From Megalobrama amblycephala (lineage: Eukaryota; Chordata; Actinopteri; Cypriniformes; Xenocyprididae): a DNA stretch of 64,000 nt. Both the position numbers and the translations under genes were made by a program. Positions 1 to 13,107 of this stretch are shown piece after piece. The notes under the pieces were generated by a model. The model made no database searches and was not told the origin of the DNA. It saw only the letters and a program-made list of their open reading frames with translations. Position 1 is the first letter of the stretch. Each line of letters starts with the position of its first letter. The DNA is taken from assembly GCF_018812025.1 (NCBI RefSeq), contig NC_063054.1:32444412-32508411 (forward strand), written 5' to 3'.

Positions 1-781
1 AGCTAATTTATGCTCGATTGACTTTCCCTTCTCCAGCCACTGTTTTCACATAATCACCAATTTTTAAGGTGGCTGAAAGCTTAATCGCTGATTTTTAGGG
101 GCTGAGATGAAAGACAAGGTGACTGAAGTCCTGTCTGCTGCAGTGATAATGAGTTTCAAATACAAGATTCAAGAATTTCAGACTAATTTTGAACTAGTCT
201 AAATCTACATGTGGTTTATTTTAGGTCTGATTGGCTGGCCCCCTGTAATTGTTTTGGAAGTCCAGACACTTTGACTTATCAGTGCGAGCAGTTGAAAAGC
301 AGTAGCGCACATGCTTGACCCGAAGCCCTCTGGTCTTACTGCTATCACCCGAGACAGCACTGTTGAATCTGGGGGAGAATGTGACAACAGCAGGCTCAGT
401 TCATCTTATCAAGCTAAGTGAGGGCCACCAGCTGACCATCCGCAGACCTCAGATCAGCAACACGTCTGCTAAATCTTTTATACACCCTGCAGGGGAAAAC
501 CTGGACTGAGGGTCCGAGCCCTGGAAAATACCTGTCATCAGAAGAGCCGCCGCGATCAGCTGCAGGAATCTTGCTACATTCACACCAGGAGAAACGTAGA
601 GGGAGAGGTGTCCATGACAGTTCCCAGATACTCTGACGCTGTCTTTCCCACTGGTAGAAAACACACAAGAACTTGTCACTGTCTAGCAAAGCTGAAAAAG
701 TTCAATAAAATGTATTCTTTGTACAGAAATAGACATATAATTTTAACTTTTCATATAACTGTAAGACACAATTTAATTTAT
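1..781. other. Intergenic, mostly non-repetitive
   Basis: No exon is recognised. Bases ~300-660 are balanced in composition, lack repeats and carry no coherent ORF with known similarity; the block could be a conserved non-coding element. The last 100 bases turn AT-rich. Confidence 0.4.
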
Positions 782-1477
782 TTAAAGGTGCCCTTGAAAA
801 TAAAAATTTAATTTACCTTGGCATAGTTGAATAACAGTACATGTTCAGTACATGGAAATGACATACAGTGAGTCTCAAACACCATTGTTTCCCCCTTCTT
901 ATGTAAATCTCATTTGTTTAAAAGACCTCCGAAGAACAGGCGAATCTCAACATAACACCGACTGTGACGCAACAGTCGGGATCATTAATACGTACGCCCC
1001 CAATATTTGCATATGCCAGCTCACGTTCAAGGCATTACACAAGGGCAGGACGTCTGGATCTGTGCACAGCTGAATCATCAGACTAGGTAAGCAAGCAAGG
1101 ACAATAGCGAAAAATGGCAGATGGAGCAATAATAACTGACATGATCCATGATTACATGATATTTTTAGTGATATTTTTAAATTGTCTTTCTAAATGTTTC
1201 GTTAGCATGTTGCTAATGTACTGTTAAATGTGGTTAAAGTTACCATCGTTTATTACTGTATTCACGGAGACGAGACTGTTTTTATTTTCGCGAGAATTTA
1301 AAGGGGTCGCAGCCTGAATCGGCGCATATTTAATGATGCCCCAAAATAGGCAGTTAAAAAAAATGAATAAAAAAAAAATCTATGGGGTATTTTGAGCTGA
1401 AACTTCACAGACACATTCAGGGGACACCTTAGACTTATATTACATCTTGTAAAAAAGACGTTCTACGGCACCTTTAA
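782..1477. mobile_element. TTAA-flanked MITE, family A, copy 1 (internally deleted)
   Basis: Begins TTAAAGGTGCCCTTGAA and ends TTCTACGGCACCTTTAA, so terminal inverted repeats are flanked by TTAA. The interior is shared with copies at 24391 and 32302 (for example GCCTTGGCATAGTTGAATAA-like 5' part and CCCCCAATATTTGCATATGC). It is ~700 bp against ~915-940 bp for the others, having lost part of the middle. It has no coding capacity. TTAA targeting points to piggyBac- or Kolobok-type transposase. Confidence 0.8.
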
Positions 1478-3388
1478 AGTGCATAAAGAAAATAGTTCAC
1501 CTAAAAATAAAAAATTCTGTCATCATTTATCCACCCTCATGTCCTTCCAAACCCATTTTATTCATGTTTAACACAAAAACGTATTAAGTCCATAAGCATT
1601 AAGTCATATGACTGCTTTGAGGAACAGAAAATATTTCTGTATTTCAGTGATTTACAGTAGTTTATGTGCAAAATGGCTGTACTGACACATATTGAGTAAT
1701 GCTACCACATAGGTACTGACTGCAAGAAAGCATCTTATTCAAGAGCCTAAGCTGGTTTTGGTGTAAATATTGTGTGGGTTTATTGTTTGCCTCCATGTGC
1801 ACTATATTTTGTAAATAAAATAGACCATGTGACACTGAAGACTGGAGTAATGATGCTGAAAATTCAGCATTAAAAAAAATTACATTTTAAAATATTGTCA
1901 AATAGAAAACTGAACTCATATACCACAATATTACCCCAAACTTTTGAATGGAATATCAATGGCTGTTTGCCCAAACTCAAGATATATTTTTATCATCTAT
2001 TAATTAACATACTTTAATTAGGCAGACCAGGAGGATAATTTATTTATCATATTTTTAACCTCATGTATTATGAACCTCTGATTTTGTGAATTGGTCTTTT
2101 CATACAAACAAGCTAAAATTAGAATTGTTTATTGTAAGCTTGCTGATAGACCCAACTATATGATTAGTGATCAGAGATCACTAATCATATAAATGAGAAC
2201 TACAATGAAATGGATTTAGAGAACTAAATTATCTGTAAATCAAGAGACTTGACTTTTCATTTTAGTAGTCTGCCACACGCCACTGGTTTGTGATGTAAAT
2301 ATTGTGTGGGTTGTGAGGGTTGATTGTTTGCTTATGTTTGAACTATATACCTCATAAAAAGGAATATAGAAGCTAAATATCATCAACTTTAATTGAGCAA
2401 ACTATTTACATGATGACTAAAATGTTTAGACTGTAAATGGCAGATCGGTTTTTGACTAGGCAACAGGATCATTTCAGCAATTTAACTGCTGCCAAATACT
2501 GTTTTTTTTTTTTTTTCTGCAAAACAATATGTCTCCAGTTGCTATGTTATTTTTGTCAAAAGACACATCAGGCTCATTCATAAAGCCGTCTTGCCATCTT
2601 GGATGGAAGTGTAGTGAGGTACTGTACAGAATGGCAACAGCTGTGGCTTTCATTGTTTGTAGCCACACTCTCATTCTTCCTGTAATATAGTGGTCAGTCT
2701 ACATTACAGGTCAAGCTACTCTGGCCACTTTGGTTTTACCGCAGAAGAAGTTGGCGTTCGGTCAGAGATCAGAGAGCTGGCTTCCACAGAGGGTCAGTGA
2801 GGGTAAGTAGTTGGCGCTGACAGGCAGCTGGCAAAGACCACTCTGAGAATATATTGCCATGCTGAAGAATGATCAATGGCTAGTAAGAACAGAACATATC
2901 AGCTTCATTTGTGTAATTATATTGATACTACACACTTCTATTCACTATACATTTCTATTCACTTTCATATTGTAACAAAAACAATCTATTTCAAATAAAT
3001 GGTGTTCTTTTGAACTTTCTACTGGATCTAAGAATCCTGACAAAAAGTCCCACTGTTTACACAAAAATATTAAGCAGCACAACAGTTTTCAACATTGCTA
3101 ATAATAATAGCATCGAATCAGCATATTAGAATGATTTCTGAAGGATCATGTGACACAGAAGACTGAATTAATGATGCTGAAAATCCATCACAGGAATACA
3201 TTACATTTTAAAATAATTTTAAAAGAATAGAATATGGAATTTTACATATTAATTATGTCATTTCCTCATGTCGTTCCAAAACATATTTTGTTTTTTAGTG
3301 ACAAAAATCTTTGAATAGATCTTTTCCATATAATAACAGTATATAGTGACCACAGCTCTCAATCGCCAAGAACTATAAAAGTAATCAA
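1478..3388. other. AT-rich intergenic with repeat fragments
   Basis: 1490-1600 is a fragment of the GTTCACC foldback family. 1827-1950 and 2940-3245 are pieces of the AAAGTTTGGGG-ended element (GATCATGTGACAC core). A ~50-bp motif at 1760-1812 recurs imperfectly at 2295-2348 (shared TGTAAATATTGTGTGGGTT). 2157-2191 is a perfect hairpin (separate entry). 2690-2890 is unique. No gene seen. Confidence 0.6.
2157..2191. repeat. Perfect 16-bp-stem inverted repeat
   Basis: TATATGATTAGTGATC, a three-base AGA spacer, then its exact reverse complement. No known family was recognised around it. Confidence 0.85.
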
Positions 3389-3813
3389 CAGTGTTGGGGG
3401 TAACACATTACAAGTAATTTACGTAATCAGATTACATTTTAAAGTAACTAGTAAAGTTACTTTTAAATTTACAACAAAATATCTAAGTTACTTTTTCAAA
3501 TAAGTAATGCACGTTACTTTGTTTTCCCACATATTGACTGACAGCTCTCCTGTTGAGTGAAATCGTGAGTAACGAGGTACGCAAATCTGCAATAAAAACC
3601 TTTCACTTTTGGTGTGAAAGGGCCTTTACATTTGCTAAAAATACAACTTTTTTGTTATGAAAAATCAAGCAAGCCCAGCCCAGGTGAGAAAAAGTAACGC
3701 AAAATTAATCACTTTTCCATAAAAAGTAACTAAGTAATGCAAATAGTTACTTTTTTAGGGAGTGAGGCAATATTGTAACGCATTCCTTTTAAAAGTAAAT
3801 TTCCTCAACACTG
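3389..3813. mobile_element. hAT-type MITE with 8-bp target duplication
   Basis: Ends are CAGTGTTGGGGG and CCTCAACACTG. The element is flanked by perfect GTAATCAA copies at 3381-3388 and 3814-3821. The interior is rich in AGTAACTTT motifs. It is non-autonomous and ~425 bp. Eight-base duplications and CAG-starting ends are hAT hallmarks. Confidence 0.88.
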
Positions 3814-3821
3814 GTAATCAA

Positions 3822-4077
3822 TCATCCAGTATCTTTGTAATTGAGCAGACCACTATTTGTCATTAACCTTTACCTAAAATAAAATCTTGTTTATGCCGCA
3901 GGTTTGAAACAATTTTCATGTTTGTGTGAACTATTCCTTGAAATGTTTGAGGGACGTTTAGGGAATCCCTGCAACCCTTGACACTTATTTGTGAATCTGA
4001 TGAGATAAATGATCGAGACAAGAAAGGGAAGCAAACCCTTGACACTCTCTCACTGTCTGAGCTGCTTATATCATAAG

Positions 4078-4121
<44 letters not shown>

Positions 4122-5253
4122 TCAGCTTGAATGTTTACTTTGGATTATACTAGATGCTTCCAGACCTCTGAGAACTCACATCCTGACAGACAAGCTGATA
4201 TGTACTGTTGCACTCAAACTTTCATGCACTTCCCTATAGAACACCTAAAACGTAGCTAAACTAGCTGGATATAAAGGTTGTAAAACATGTAACAGATGCT
4301 TCTGTTAATCTTTAATGACATTTCCGTGATAATTAAAGCTTGTGGTGTTTTGCATGACAGGTGCTGGTCAGGTCTTTCATGTGTGAATTATAGACTATAA
4401 AACAAGACATGAGAGAAATTGTGTGATGTCACACCACTGGTACGAGACACATCTGATTTAAAACATTAAAATAAATGACTCTTGCAGCACACTAGAAATG
4501 TATTTCATCTTGAAATGTACTGAATTAACATGAATATTTCAATGATTAAAAAGATGCTGAAACTTTAAGCCATACAAAAATTCATTACATACCAAAGTTG
4601 GCTATATGTGCCTCCTGTTCCATTAGTTGATCTCACTGGTGCCCAAGAAATACATTATGCTGATTGGCTTGCCATCCCATCTGCCAGAATATAAACTGCA
4701 TGAGAATGTAAAAATGACACATACTTAAAACAGTGAATGAAATAACAGCAACTATCTGCAAAAAGCATCCATCCAAAATGCTGTATTTTTGCCTTTTGTG
4801 TTGATTATGAAAAGTCCCTAGGACAGTGTAACAGTGGTCTCTGACCCTGTGTGGTGGTCCAAGAGACAGAGGGGGTCAAAAGAAAAGTCTAGATGTGGCT
4901 CTGAAGTTGAAAGTCTATGGGGTGTCTGAGCAGCCCTGTTTGATGTAGCTCACCATGGTTGCTGCTGCCGCACGTCTGTGAAGATGTTTTTGTGTGATGG
5001 CAGCTGGAGACTCAATCGGCCTCTCTCACACAGAGAAAACTACATGGGCCATTCTGACTGAGGAAACAGCGTTATGAGGGTTTTGACCCAGAGCTGGAGA
5101 ATGCTGTGGGTTTGAGATGGTGACAGATATGAGAACAGATCTTCTAGGGACAGTGTTCACTTAACAGCTTTTTTCTTTCTTATATTGAAAATACATTGCT
5201 AAAGCATTGCTAAATTTGAGGGATTTGTTAACTTTCAACATACATACATACAT
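3822..5253. other. Intergenic, unique sequence with a CT microsatellite
   Basis: A (CT)n tract lies at 4081-4119. The remainder is largely non-repetitive, moderately AT-rich; 4790-5160 is the most balanced part. No exon recognised. Confidence 0.45.
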
Positions 5254-5663
5254 ATGTGACCCTGGACCACAAAACCAGTCATCGGTCACACAGGTATATT
5301 TATAGCAATAGCCAACAATACATTGTGTGGGTCAAAATAATCTATTTTTCTTTTATGCCAAAAATCATTAGGATATTAAGTAAAGATCATGTTCCATGAA
5401 GATATTTTGTAAATTTTCTACCATAAATATATCAAAAATGTATTTTTGTGAGTGGATATGCATTGCTAAGGACTTCATTTGGAGAACTTTAAAGGCGATT
5501 TTTTCAGTATTTAGATTTTTTTGCACCCTCAGATTCCAGATATTCAAATAGTTGTACCTCAGCCAAATATTGTCCTATCCTAACAATCATACATCAAGAG
5601 AAAGCTTATTTATTCAGCTTTCAGATGATGTAAAAATATATTTTTTATAGTGGTCAAGGGTCA
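5254..5663. mobile_element. MITE with TGTGACCCTGGACCAC ends
   Basis: The left end TGTGACCCTGGACCAC is mirrored by GTGGTCAAGGGTCA at the right end (one mismatch over 14). The interior is the AT-rich, ~400-bp sequence that is very common in cyprinid genomes. Non-coding. Confidence 0.75.
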
Positions 5664-5666
5664 TTT

Positions 5667-5673
<7 letters not shown>

Positions 5674-5755
<82 letters not shown>
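5674..5755. repeat. (TA)n microsatellite
   Basis: About 40 uninterrupted TA units, directly after the MITE end. Alternating TA can extrude as a cruciform. Confidence 0.95.
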
Positions 5756-5758
<3 letters not shown>

Positions 5759-5814
5759 CACTCTTGCAGTTTGAAAAGTTTGCAGCTTATGTGCCAGAGT
5801 GTAAATACGGCATT

Positions 5815-6240
5815 AGACTAGCCAATCTCCCGCTCTTTGTATATGGAAACAAGGGCCCGCTCAGAGAGGTCTGACCAACCGAGCGGCGGCGGCTGCTGCT
5901 GCGGTGTCCGCAGCGGTCGGTGGTGCTGTTGAAGCCGGTGAAGGGAGTGAGGCAGAGGGGGGTTATCGTCGCTCTGTTGGGAAAATAACAGCCCCAAGGT
6001 AAACCGCGGCAAACAGGAAGGGTGTGGACAGGATCCGAGCGCAGCTGCTGCCGCTGAGCAGCGTCTGTTCCCTCCGACTTTGATGTGTGGGCACACCGTG
6101 CTCTGTGCCACGAGATAAACACTCTGGGAGCGAGGAATTGTTTGTGTTACGCATAGCTCCGTAATGACATGCAGCCTGTGAGAAAGTCAGCTGCCGCCGA
6201 CAGCCCCGCGGGAAGCACGTGTGTAGACCGTCGACCCTGA
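5815..6240. promoter_or_regulatory. CpG-rich island in the intergenic desert
   Basis: Strongly CpG-enriched against AT-rich surroundings: GCGGCGGCGGCTGCTGCTGC tract at 5882-5901, CCGCGG at 6004, CCGCGGG near 6205, CACGTG at 6218. A good donor-like AAG|gtaaac lies at 5998. No protein-like ORF is convincing in either strand. It may be an unannotated promoter (for example of a non-coding RNA) or a CpG-rich regulatory element. The call rests on composition only. Confidence 0.45.
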
Positions 6241-6443
6241 GCTAATTGATGAGTGATGTCATTGATGAGTCATCGGTGACTCCTTTATAATCTAAATAAT
6301 ATTAACATTTTGAACAATTGCAGTGCTCAAAGTTGTAAAAATAACATAAAATTGCTGAGAATAAATTGAATAAATTGGGTTGCAAATGACAATTCACGTT
6401 GACCTTCATTTTATTTTAGTTTTAATATGAATGTAGTACACTG

Positions 6444-6506
<63 letters not shown>

Positions 6507-7884
6507 TGATTTATCACAACATTTTTTCTTTTGTCAAATCAACTTCAATAATTAATGTGGTTCAGATAACATAATATTTTGAGTTTCTGTTGATTAAACC
6601 AACTGCCTTCATTGTATAGCTCAAATTTTCAATTTCAATGAACTCAACATTTTAAGGCAACCAGGTAACTTACTTTTTTAAGTTAAACCAACAATTCTTT
6701 TTTTGCAGTGTATTCTCAGCTCGACTGTTTAAACATTTTACAGTTTAAATCCATTCTGCAGATTTCAGCATATTTTCCAAAATCACCACAAACTTCAGCA
6801 GACTGCCACCCTGCTTGAAAAAAACAAACAAACAAACATAAAAGCTGACACATAATATTAACTTTTACATTTGTGTGGGATGGTGTAATGTCATACGTTT
6901 ACTGTTTTCCTGTGAGGCAGGCGGCGTTGGAAAGCATCCCTGTTGTCCTCTCCAACACTCCATAAAACATTACATTCACCTTGGGAATACTGGATGTGGA
7001 GAAAGACTTGTGGCATTGACTGGGAGGGAGGCGGACATTCTTCAAGGGTCTAAATAAAGTCTGTGAGACACTCTTTCTCATGAGCCCTGCATGTTGACTC
7101 ATGAAGCATCAACAGAGGGCAGAGTGTGTGTGGCCTTAAATCAATGCTCAGCATTTGAAACAGAGCCTGTTTGACAGAAAACTGGTGACTGGTCTAGTGG
7201 TAGCAAAGTACTGCATGATCATATGGAAATAACTTTATGTGTAGGCTTGCAGTTCTGCATGTTAGACTAAGCGCTCTCTTCCAAATGGAGGGTTGCCGGT
7301 TGTTTGGCTTCATCCCTCATTGGTCATCAATGGTCAGTTAGACGACTGGCTTTTTTAATAGGCCCCTGGGGCACTAAAAAAGCAATTATGAACAAGCCAT
7401 TTTGCTCAGTCTGTTTCAAGTACTTTTCAAGTTTATTTTAGTGGCACTTTGGATAAATAGGCCACAAAATAACAGCTGAAATTCGTGAATTATTTTTATT
7501 ATTAATAATAAATGGTCATTGGAAGTCCTCAAAAACTTCAGATTATTATCAAGGTCAAACTAAATATTGTATGAGATGTTTTTATTTTTTATAAATTTTA
7601 TATGAGGTTGGTGATTTTTGCAACCTGATTTGTGATTGTGCAATTTTAATGAGAAACTTTATTATTAATAATATATATTAATATATATTTATTAATAATA
7701 TATATGCAATATTATGCTTAAATATAATATTAATATAATTTATGGATTTAAAAAATAAATTAAATGTAAAGAAATTAATAAATTAAAAGAATTGTTTAAT
7801 TTAATATAATTTAGAATTTAATTGCCAATAATAATTTAATGCATAATTTAATGCGTGTTACAATTTTGAGTCAATAAAAAGTTT

Positions 7885-7934
<50 letters not shown>

Positions 7935-8640
7935 GCATATATTGTGGAAAGTGCCTGTCTTTTTTTAGACCTTGATTTACATTTAACTTTGATGCCTAAA
8001 GTAGCTACTTGTTGTTGAATCGCAAACTTTATCAGTCACAGAAATGTCATGGTAAGCCTTTCAGTGTTTTGGCTGGTCAACATTTACTGACGGGAAAAGG
8101 GCAAGACGTAACTGTGTTTTAATAAGAACTATACTTCGCTCATTAATTGTGGTCATCTTTCCAAAGAGATCAGTGCATCAATGTCAGTATCAATGTCCCT
8201 CAACACAATGTCTGTTTTATGCTGAATACAAGCTTTTCAGAGCCAGATCCCTCTTCCTCTGGCACTCTCCATTGTCATTTTCACTCTCTGGCTTGTGACA
8301 CTTTTGCGGTCTACTGAGTAGACAATGGTTTTTTGAGCCATTGTTTAGATCTATTTATAAAGCGAGAGACTGGTGAGAGACAAACAAGCTCTCAGGTCCC
8401 ATAGGTATTGCTGTAACCAGTGTTTCCAAAGGCGTTAGTGTGCCATAAACCTCTAATTAGGTAATTGGGAATAATGGAATATTGTATTTGTTTTGACCAG
8501 TCATCATGAGTTCCCTGTTATTTTGTGGTATTGCATGGAATCAAGAACATGCAGCACTGGGAAAGTGTTGAAGAATATAACTTTTTTTTTTTTATATAAT
8601 CAGCAGACAGATCATACAGCACACATTGCCATGGGAACTG
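6241..8640. other. AT-rich intergenic with microsatellites
   Basis: (TA)n at 6446-6503 and 7888-7928; AT-rich low complexity with ATTAATAATA runs at 7480-7870. Around 6590-6710 is a fragment common in fish (AACTCAACATTTTAAGGCAA). 6870-7400 and 8030-8460 are non-repetitive with no exon seen. Confidence 0.5.
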
Positions 8641-10047
8641 GCAAAGCTTTTTGAAAAAACAAAAATGTTTTGTAGGTTTAAGCGGTGTAGTATGCAGAGT
8701 TGAAAATGTTAAATATGATCTGTCAGACTTGGTTATACAGTATGGCATAAAAGTGATGCAGACAGCGGTGCCAGCGCAGGAATGGTTTCGCAAGCCAATG
8801 ATTTGTTATTATAATGAAATCAGAATTATTCATTACAAATTACCATCGCAATAGAGCTTTTGGCTAGCTGCTTGCCATTTCCATATTTAAATCGGCCATA
8901 TAAACCTAAATCTTATTGACAGTGCATGACAGAAGTGTGTAATTCGGTCACGTTTGATGAAGAAAAGCTCGATTATCTGAGTTCATGGACTACATCGCTG
9001 TCTTTCAGGCATGTACAAAACCCTGGCCCACTTATAGAATGAGAGAGGGTGGTTCGTTTTCGGGCACAATGGGCCATACCCGTCAGCGCAGTGCGCAATT
9101 ATGCAAAATCAACCAGCTACTTACACGACTCGGGCCTTTATTTGCGTGACCTCAGCGTGTCAGAGCATGCATTGTGGCTTTGCAACCCCACACGTTCCAG
9201 AGATGCAAGCAGTGGGGTGCAGGATGCAGAGTCTTAGCTCTTGCACATTCCTGTGAGGAACGCAGGGAGTGTGGGAAAGACCTTGAGGTTGGATCAGCTG
9301 ATTCATCCTCATGTTTAATTCTTGGTACAGTTTCCATTTGTGCTGGGGGTCTGGCTCCATCACACAGGGTTCAGCTCGATCAGAATATAGACAGTGGCTG
9401 CCGTGACTTCTAAATTGCTTTGATTGTGCGCATGCAAATGCATGTAGCATCCTAAATAAAATGGCCTTTGTATGTTGAACTGAGTTTCAAAGACTCACTG
9501 AGAGATACACCGGGACCACCGCCACACTAATCAAAGGGAATCACTGAGGCCTTATAGAGAAAAGCCTGAACAAGTCAATGAGAGGGCTTAGCTGATCTCT
9601 ATTTCTTTTAAGGCATTCAAAAATGGCCTTTTACTTTCCCCAGTTCGTCAACAAGCCGTAGATAAAAGAGCAACACCATAAATCAATTTGTGTGCAAATA
9701 TATTTTCGCAAAATGTTTATTGAGTTTTAGTGTTCATGTAGAATCTTTTCAAATTAGCATCCTTAAATTATACTGTAATTAGTGAGTGAGAGTGTGACAG
9801 TGGAAATTAGAGCGTCTCAATGACGCACGAGAATAAGCCGAGGGAGTTTGCCGCTCAAATGACTCTGAGAATTGTGTGGAGGTTGAGAATGTAATTATGC
9901 GTTCCATGAAAGAGAATGCTTGCGGTGGGTCAGTGATGACTTACTAGTCATTTAACAATAACCATTTTACTGCCAGAGCTAAAAGATTTCTCAAACAGCA
10001 CTCTACACAAAAAATCCTGCTAAATGTACAGTATATAGCAAAACAAA
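8641..10047. other. Non-repetitive intergenic block, possible regulatory sequence
   Basis: Nearly 1.4 kb free of recognisable transposons, balanced composition, with many short AT/GC mixed motifs but no exon with splice sites and similarity. In a gene desert such blocks are often conserved enhancers. That is inference; conservation cannot be judged from one sequence. Confidence 0.35.
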
Positions 10048-11107
10048 ACAAAAAAAATGAAAATTCTGTCATTACTCACCCTCATGTCTTTCCAACCCGT
10101 AATCTTCGGAACACAAATGAAGATATTTATGATGAAATCCGAGAGCTTTCAGTCCATCCATTGGGAGCAACCTAATTTACACATTCAAGGTCCAGAACGA
10201 TAGGAAAGACATCATTAAAGTAATCCATGCAAGTGCTTTGTTTGGGGAAAAACAAGCCTTAATTTCCCTATTTATTTACAAAATAAAGTAAAAATGTATT
10301 CATAGAATAATTTAAGGAATTAAGGTTTTTGAGGAAAACATTCCAGGATTTTTCTCTGTATAGTGGACTTCAATAGGGTTCAACAGGTTGAATGTCCAAA
10401 TAGCAGTTTCAATGCAGCTTCAAAGGGCCCTACACGATCCCAGACGAGGAATAAGGGTCTTATCTAGTGAAACAATTGATCATTTCCCACAAAAATTATA
10501 TACCTTTTAATCACAACTGCTCATCTTGCACTAGCTCTGTGATGCGCCATGCATTAAGTAACCGTGCACGTTGGAAAAGTCACGTTTGACGTAGGCGGAA
10601 GTATCGCGGTAGGGTGAAAAACTTCATCTCATTTTCAAACTTCCAACTTCAAAATCGTCCAACATCATTGTTTTACCCTTTTTTGTAAAGGCCGTTTGAT
10701 TTAGTCTTTGCACGTTCGCACTTGCTCAGTACTTCCGCCTACGTCACGTGTGACCTTTCCAACGTGATTTTGTAATGCATGGCAGACGAGCATTTGTGGT
10801 TAAAAAGTATATAAATTTTTCTTTTTCTTTTTTTTTTTTTTGAAAATGGCAGATTTCACTTGACAAGAACCTTATTTCTCGGCTGGGTTCGCGTAGAGCC
10901 CTTTGAAGCTGCACTGAAACTGTAATTTGGACCTTCAACCCACTGTACCCCAGTGAAGTCCTCTACATGGAGAAAAATCCTGGAATGTTTTCCTCAAAAA
11001 CCTTAATTTCTTTTCGACTGAAGAAAGAAAGACATAAACATCCTGGATGACATGGGGGTGAGTAAATTATAAGGACATTTTAATTCCGAAGTGACCTAAT
11101 CCTTTAA
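10048..11107. mobile_element. Foldback element (~1.06 kb) of the GTTCACC/CTCACCCTCATG kind
   Basis: The left arm runs through TCATTACTCACCCTCATG and CTTCAAAGGGCCC; the right arm carries GGGTGAGTAAATTA and AGGGCCC/CTTTGAAG in reverse. The centre is near 10560-10760, where CACGTTTGACGTAGGCGGAA mirrors TTCCGCCTACGTCACGTG. Non-coding; ends are degenerate. Confidence 0.75.
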
Positions 11108-11246
11108 TATATCCACCTACTTCAAGACTAAAATCTGCTTTGCACCCTAAAATATACCAATTACCAGTAGTAAAATAGAAGGCCACTAGATAAAAACTGA
11201 TTATGAACAATAGCTTATTTTACAGTATAATTATTGTCCTGGGAAT

Positions 11247-11283
<37 letters not shown>

Positions 11284-12245
11284 TTAAATCACTCTATGAA
11301 CACTTTGTAAATTCTATTATCTGAATGTTTAAACCACCTGCACATGAACTCATTGTAAATAAATTATTTTTAACCGCAAAGCTTGCTAAATGTAAACTGC
11401 ACTATCCACAAAGCCCCCTGTCACTCTGGTGGTTAGCTCACATAACTAAAGATCACATGACCGGGGAGCAGGTGAGCATATGCTCCCACCACCTGTTTAA
11501 TATTTAACAGTGGGAACGAGGACTTTGAGGAAGCCCCATGGCATCTGCAGTGTCTGTGTTTCTGTGGTAACGTGATTGTTGGTGCTTGTTGGAAGGCACA
11601 AGGCGGCACGTCCAACACAACACAATTAGGCTGGCCGGCAGCAGAGGAGCGAGCTAATGCTGATTATAATTACGTGTTGATCTCATCACCTCCTCCTCCA
11701 TCAACAGGCTCATTTAAAAACAGATATCCGTTAGGATTGTTTTCACACAGAGTTCCCGAACGAGACTGCAGTGATGATGTTGCACTTGACATTTCGCGTT
11801 TGTTGAACACAAAGACAGTCATCAAAGTGCTAATTATTCAATATATGCATCAATGATAAAATATTTTTAACATAAAGCAATAAAACCAGAAAATGCACAA
11901 CACAACTGAGAACTGTAAAGCAACAATCTGTATTGTATAAAGTGCTATAAAAAAGGTAACTATTTCAGTAATTCATAAAAGCAATTTTATTATAAACAAT
12001 TAATTTGTAATGATTTTGTAAAATAAATTGTATATAAAATTCAATACAAATTCATTCATAAAAAAATAAAATATATTGTGTCTGTTCATATGTTTTGATG
12101 CAGAAAAATATACATGCAAATTAAACACATTATAAATAAATAATATTTTTATTTCATAAATGTTTAATATTATATATTTTTAAATAAATTCAAAATTAAA
12201 CACTACATTTAACTACATATATTTTTATAAGAAAATGGAGTAAAT
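11108..12245. other. Intergenic with poly(A) tract and a unique block
   Basis: Poly(A) of ~31 at 11249-11279. 11330-11850 is non-repetitive and holds E-boxes CAGGTG (11469) and CACCTG (11490) and a GTGGGAA (11511), an RBPJ-like core. 11850-12245 is AT-rich low complexity. No exon. Confidence 0.4.
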
Positions 12246-12369
<124 letters not shown>

Positions 12370-12522
12370 GTATACATATTCACTTTTTGTCCAAAGGCCT
12401 TAATAATAATAAAATAACAAAGATATGACATCCAAAGTATGTAAGGTAGTACAACTAGATCTCCAAAAGGTTTTAATTATATTTTGCTACATATAAAGGT
12501 ATTTTAAATATTTTAAAATGTC

Positions 12523-13107
12523 AAAAGGTCATTCGGTTTAACCGTCCAAAGGCCAATACAGCCATTTCATTTGTGATTAAAATATCTTAAAATGTAATAA
12601 ATGTATATTTTTTTTTTTTCTGGCATCATATCATATATCAACATCATATATCAACATAGTGCAAAATGGTGTTAAAATAAGGTGTAGAAGTTGTGGCTTT
12701 GTCCGGAAAAATGAATTTCATTGATGTCATTTGGAGTAACCAATATAAAGGGACCATTTTGGATCAAGTCATGCGGTCAGTATCATGTGACAGGATGTGA
12801 CATCATTCAGACACCTGCAAAGGACCACATGGTCATGAAGCAAAACAACTAACTCTCTCCTAACTATTTGAAAAATTCATGTTTTCAGTTGCTCATTCGC
12901 ATGTCCCAAAACATCAGGTCATTTGGTACCGCTATAAAACATGGAAAATGTAGTAAAATTTAAAAAATTTGTACTAAATAAAAAATGTTTAATTGCTTGC
13001 TAGAGCGATATCAGCCTGTTAGCATTGTTTGAAAATATGGTCATTTGGTAAAACCAAAAGTGTAATTCGGTAAAACCGAAATTTTGTTTAAACCGAATGA
13101 CTTTTTT
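12523..13107. mobile_element. MITE with GGTCATTCGGTTTAA ends
   Basis: AAAAGGTCATTCGGTTTAA at the left is mirrored by TTAAACCGAATGACTTTTTT at the right, ~585 bp apart. Internal CATTTGGTAAAACC and AATTCGGTAAAACCGAA motifs repeat the end sequence. No ORF. Confidence 0.78.

Noticed and set aside
5787..6122. Overlapping open frames over the CpG island
   Set aside because: Low-complexity Ala/Pro/Gln/Arg content from GCGGCGG-type sequence; no known protein matched.
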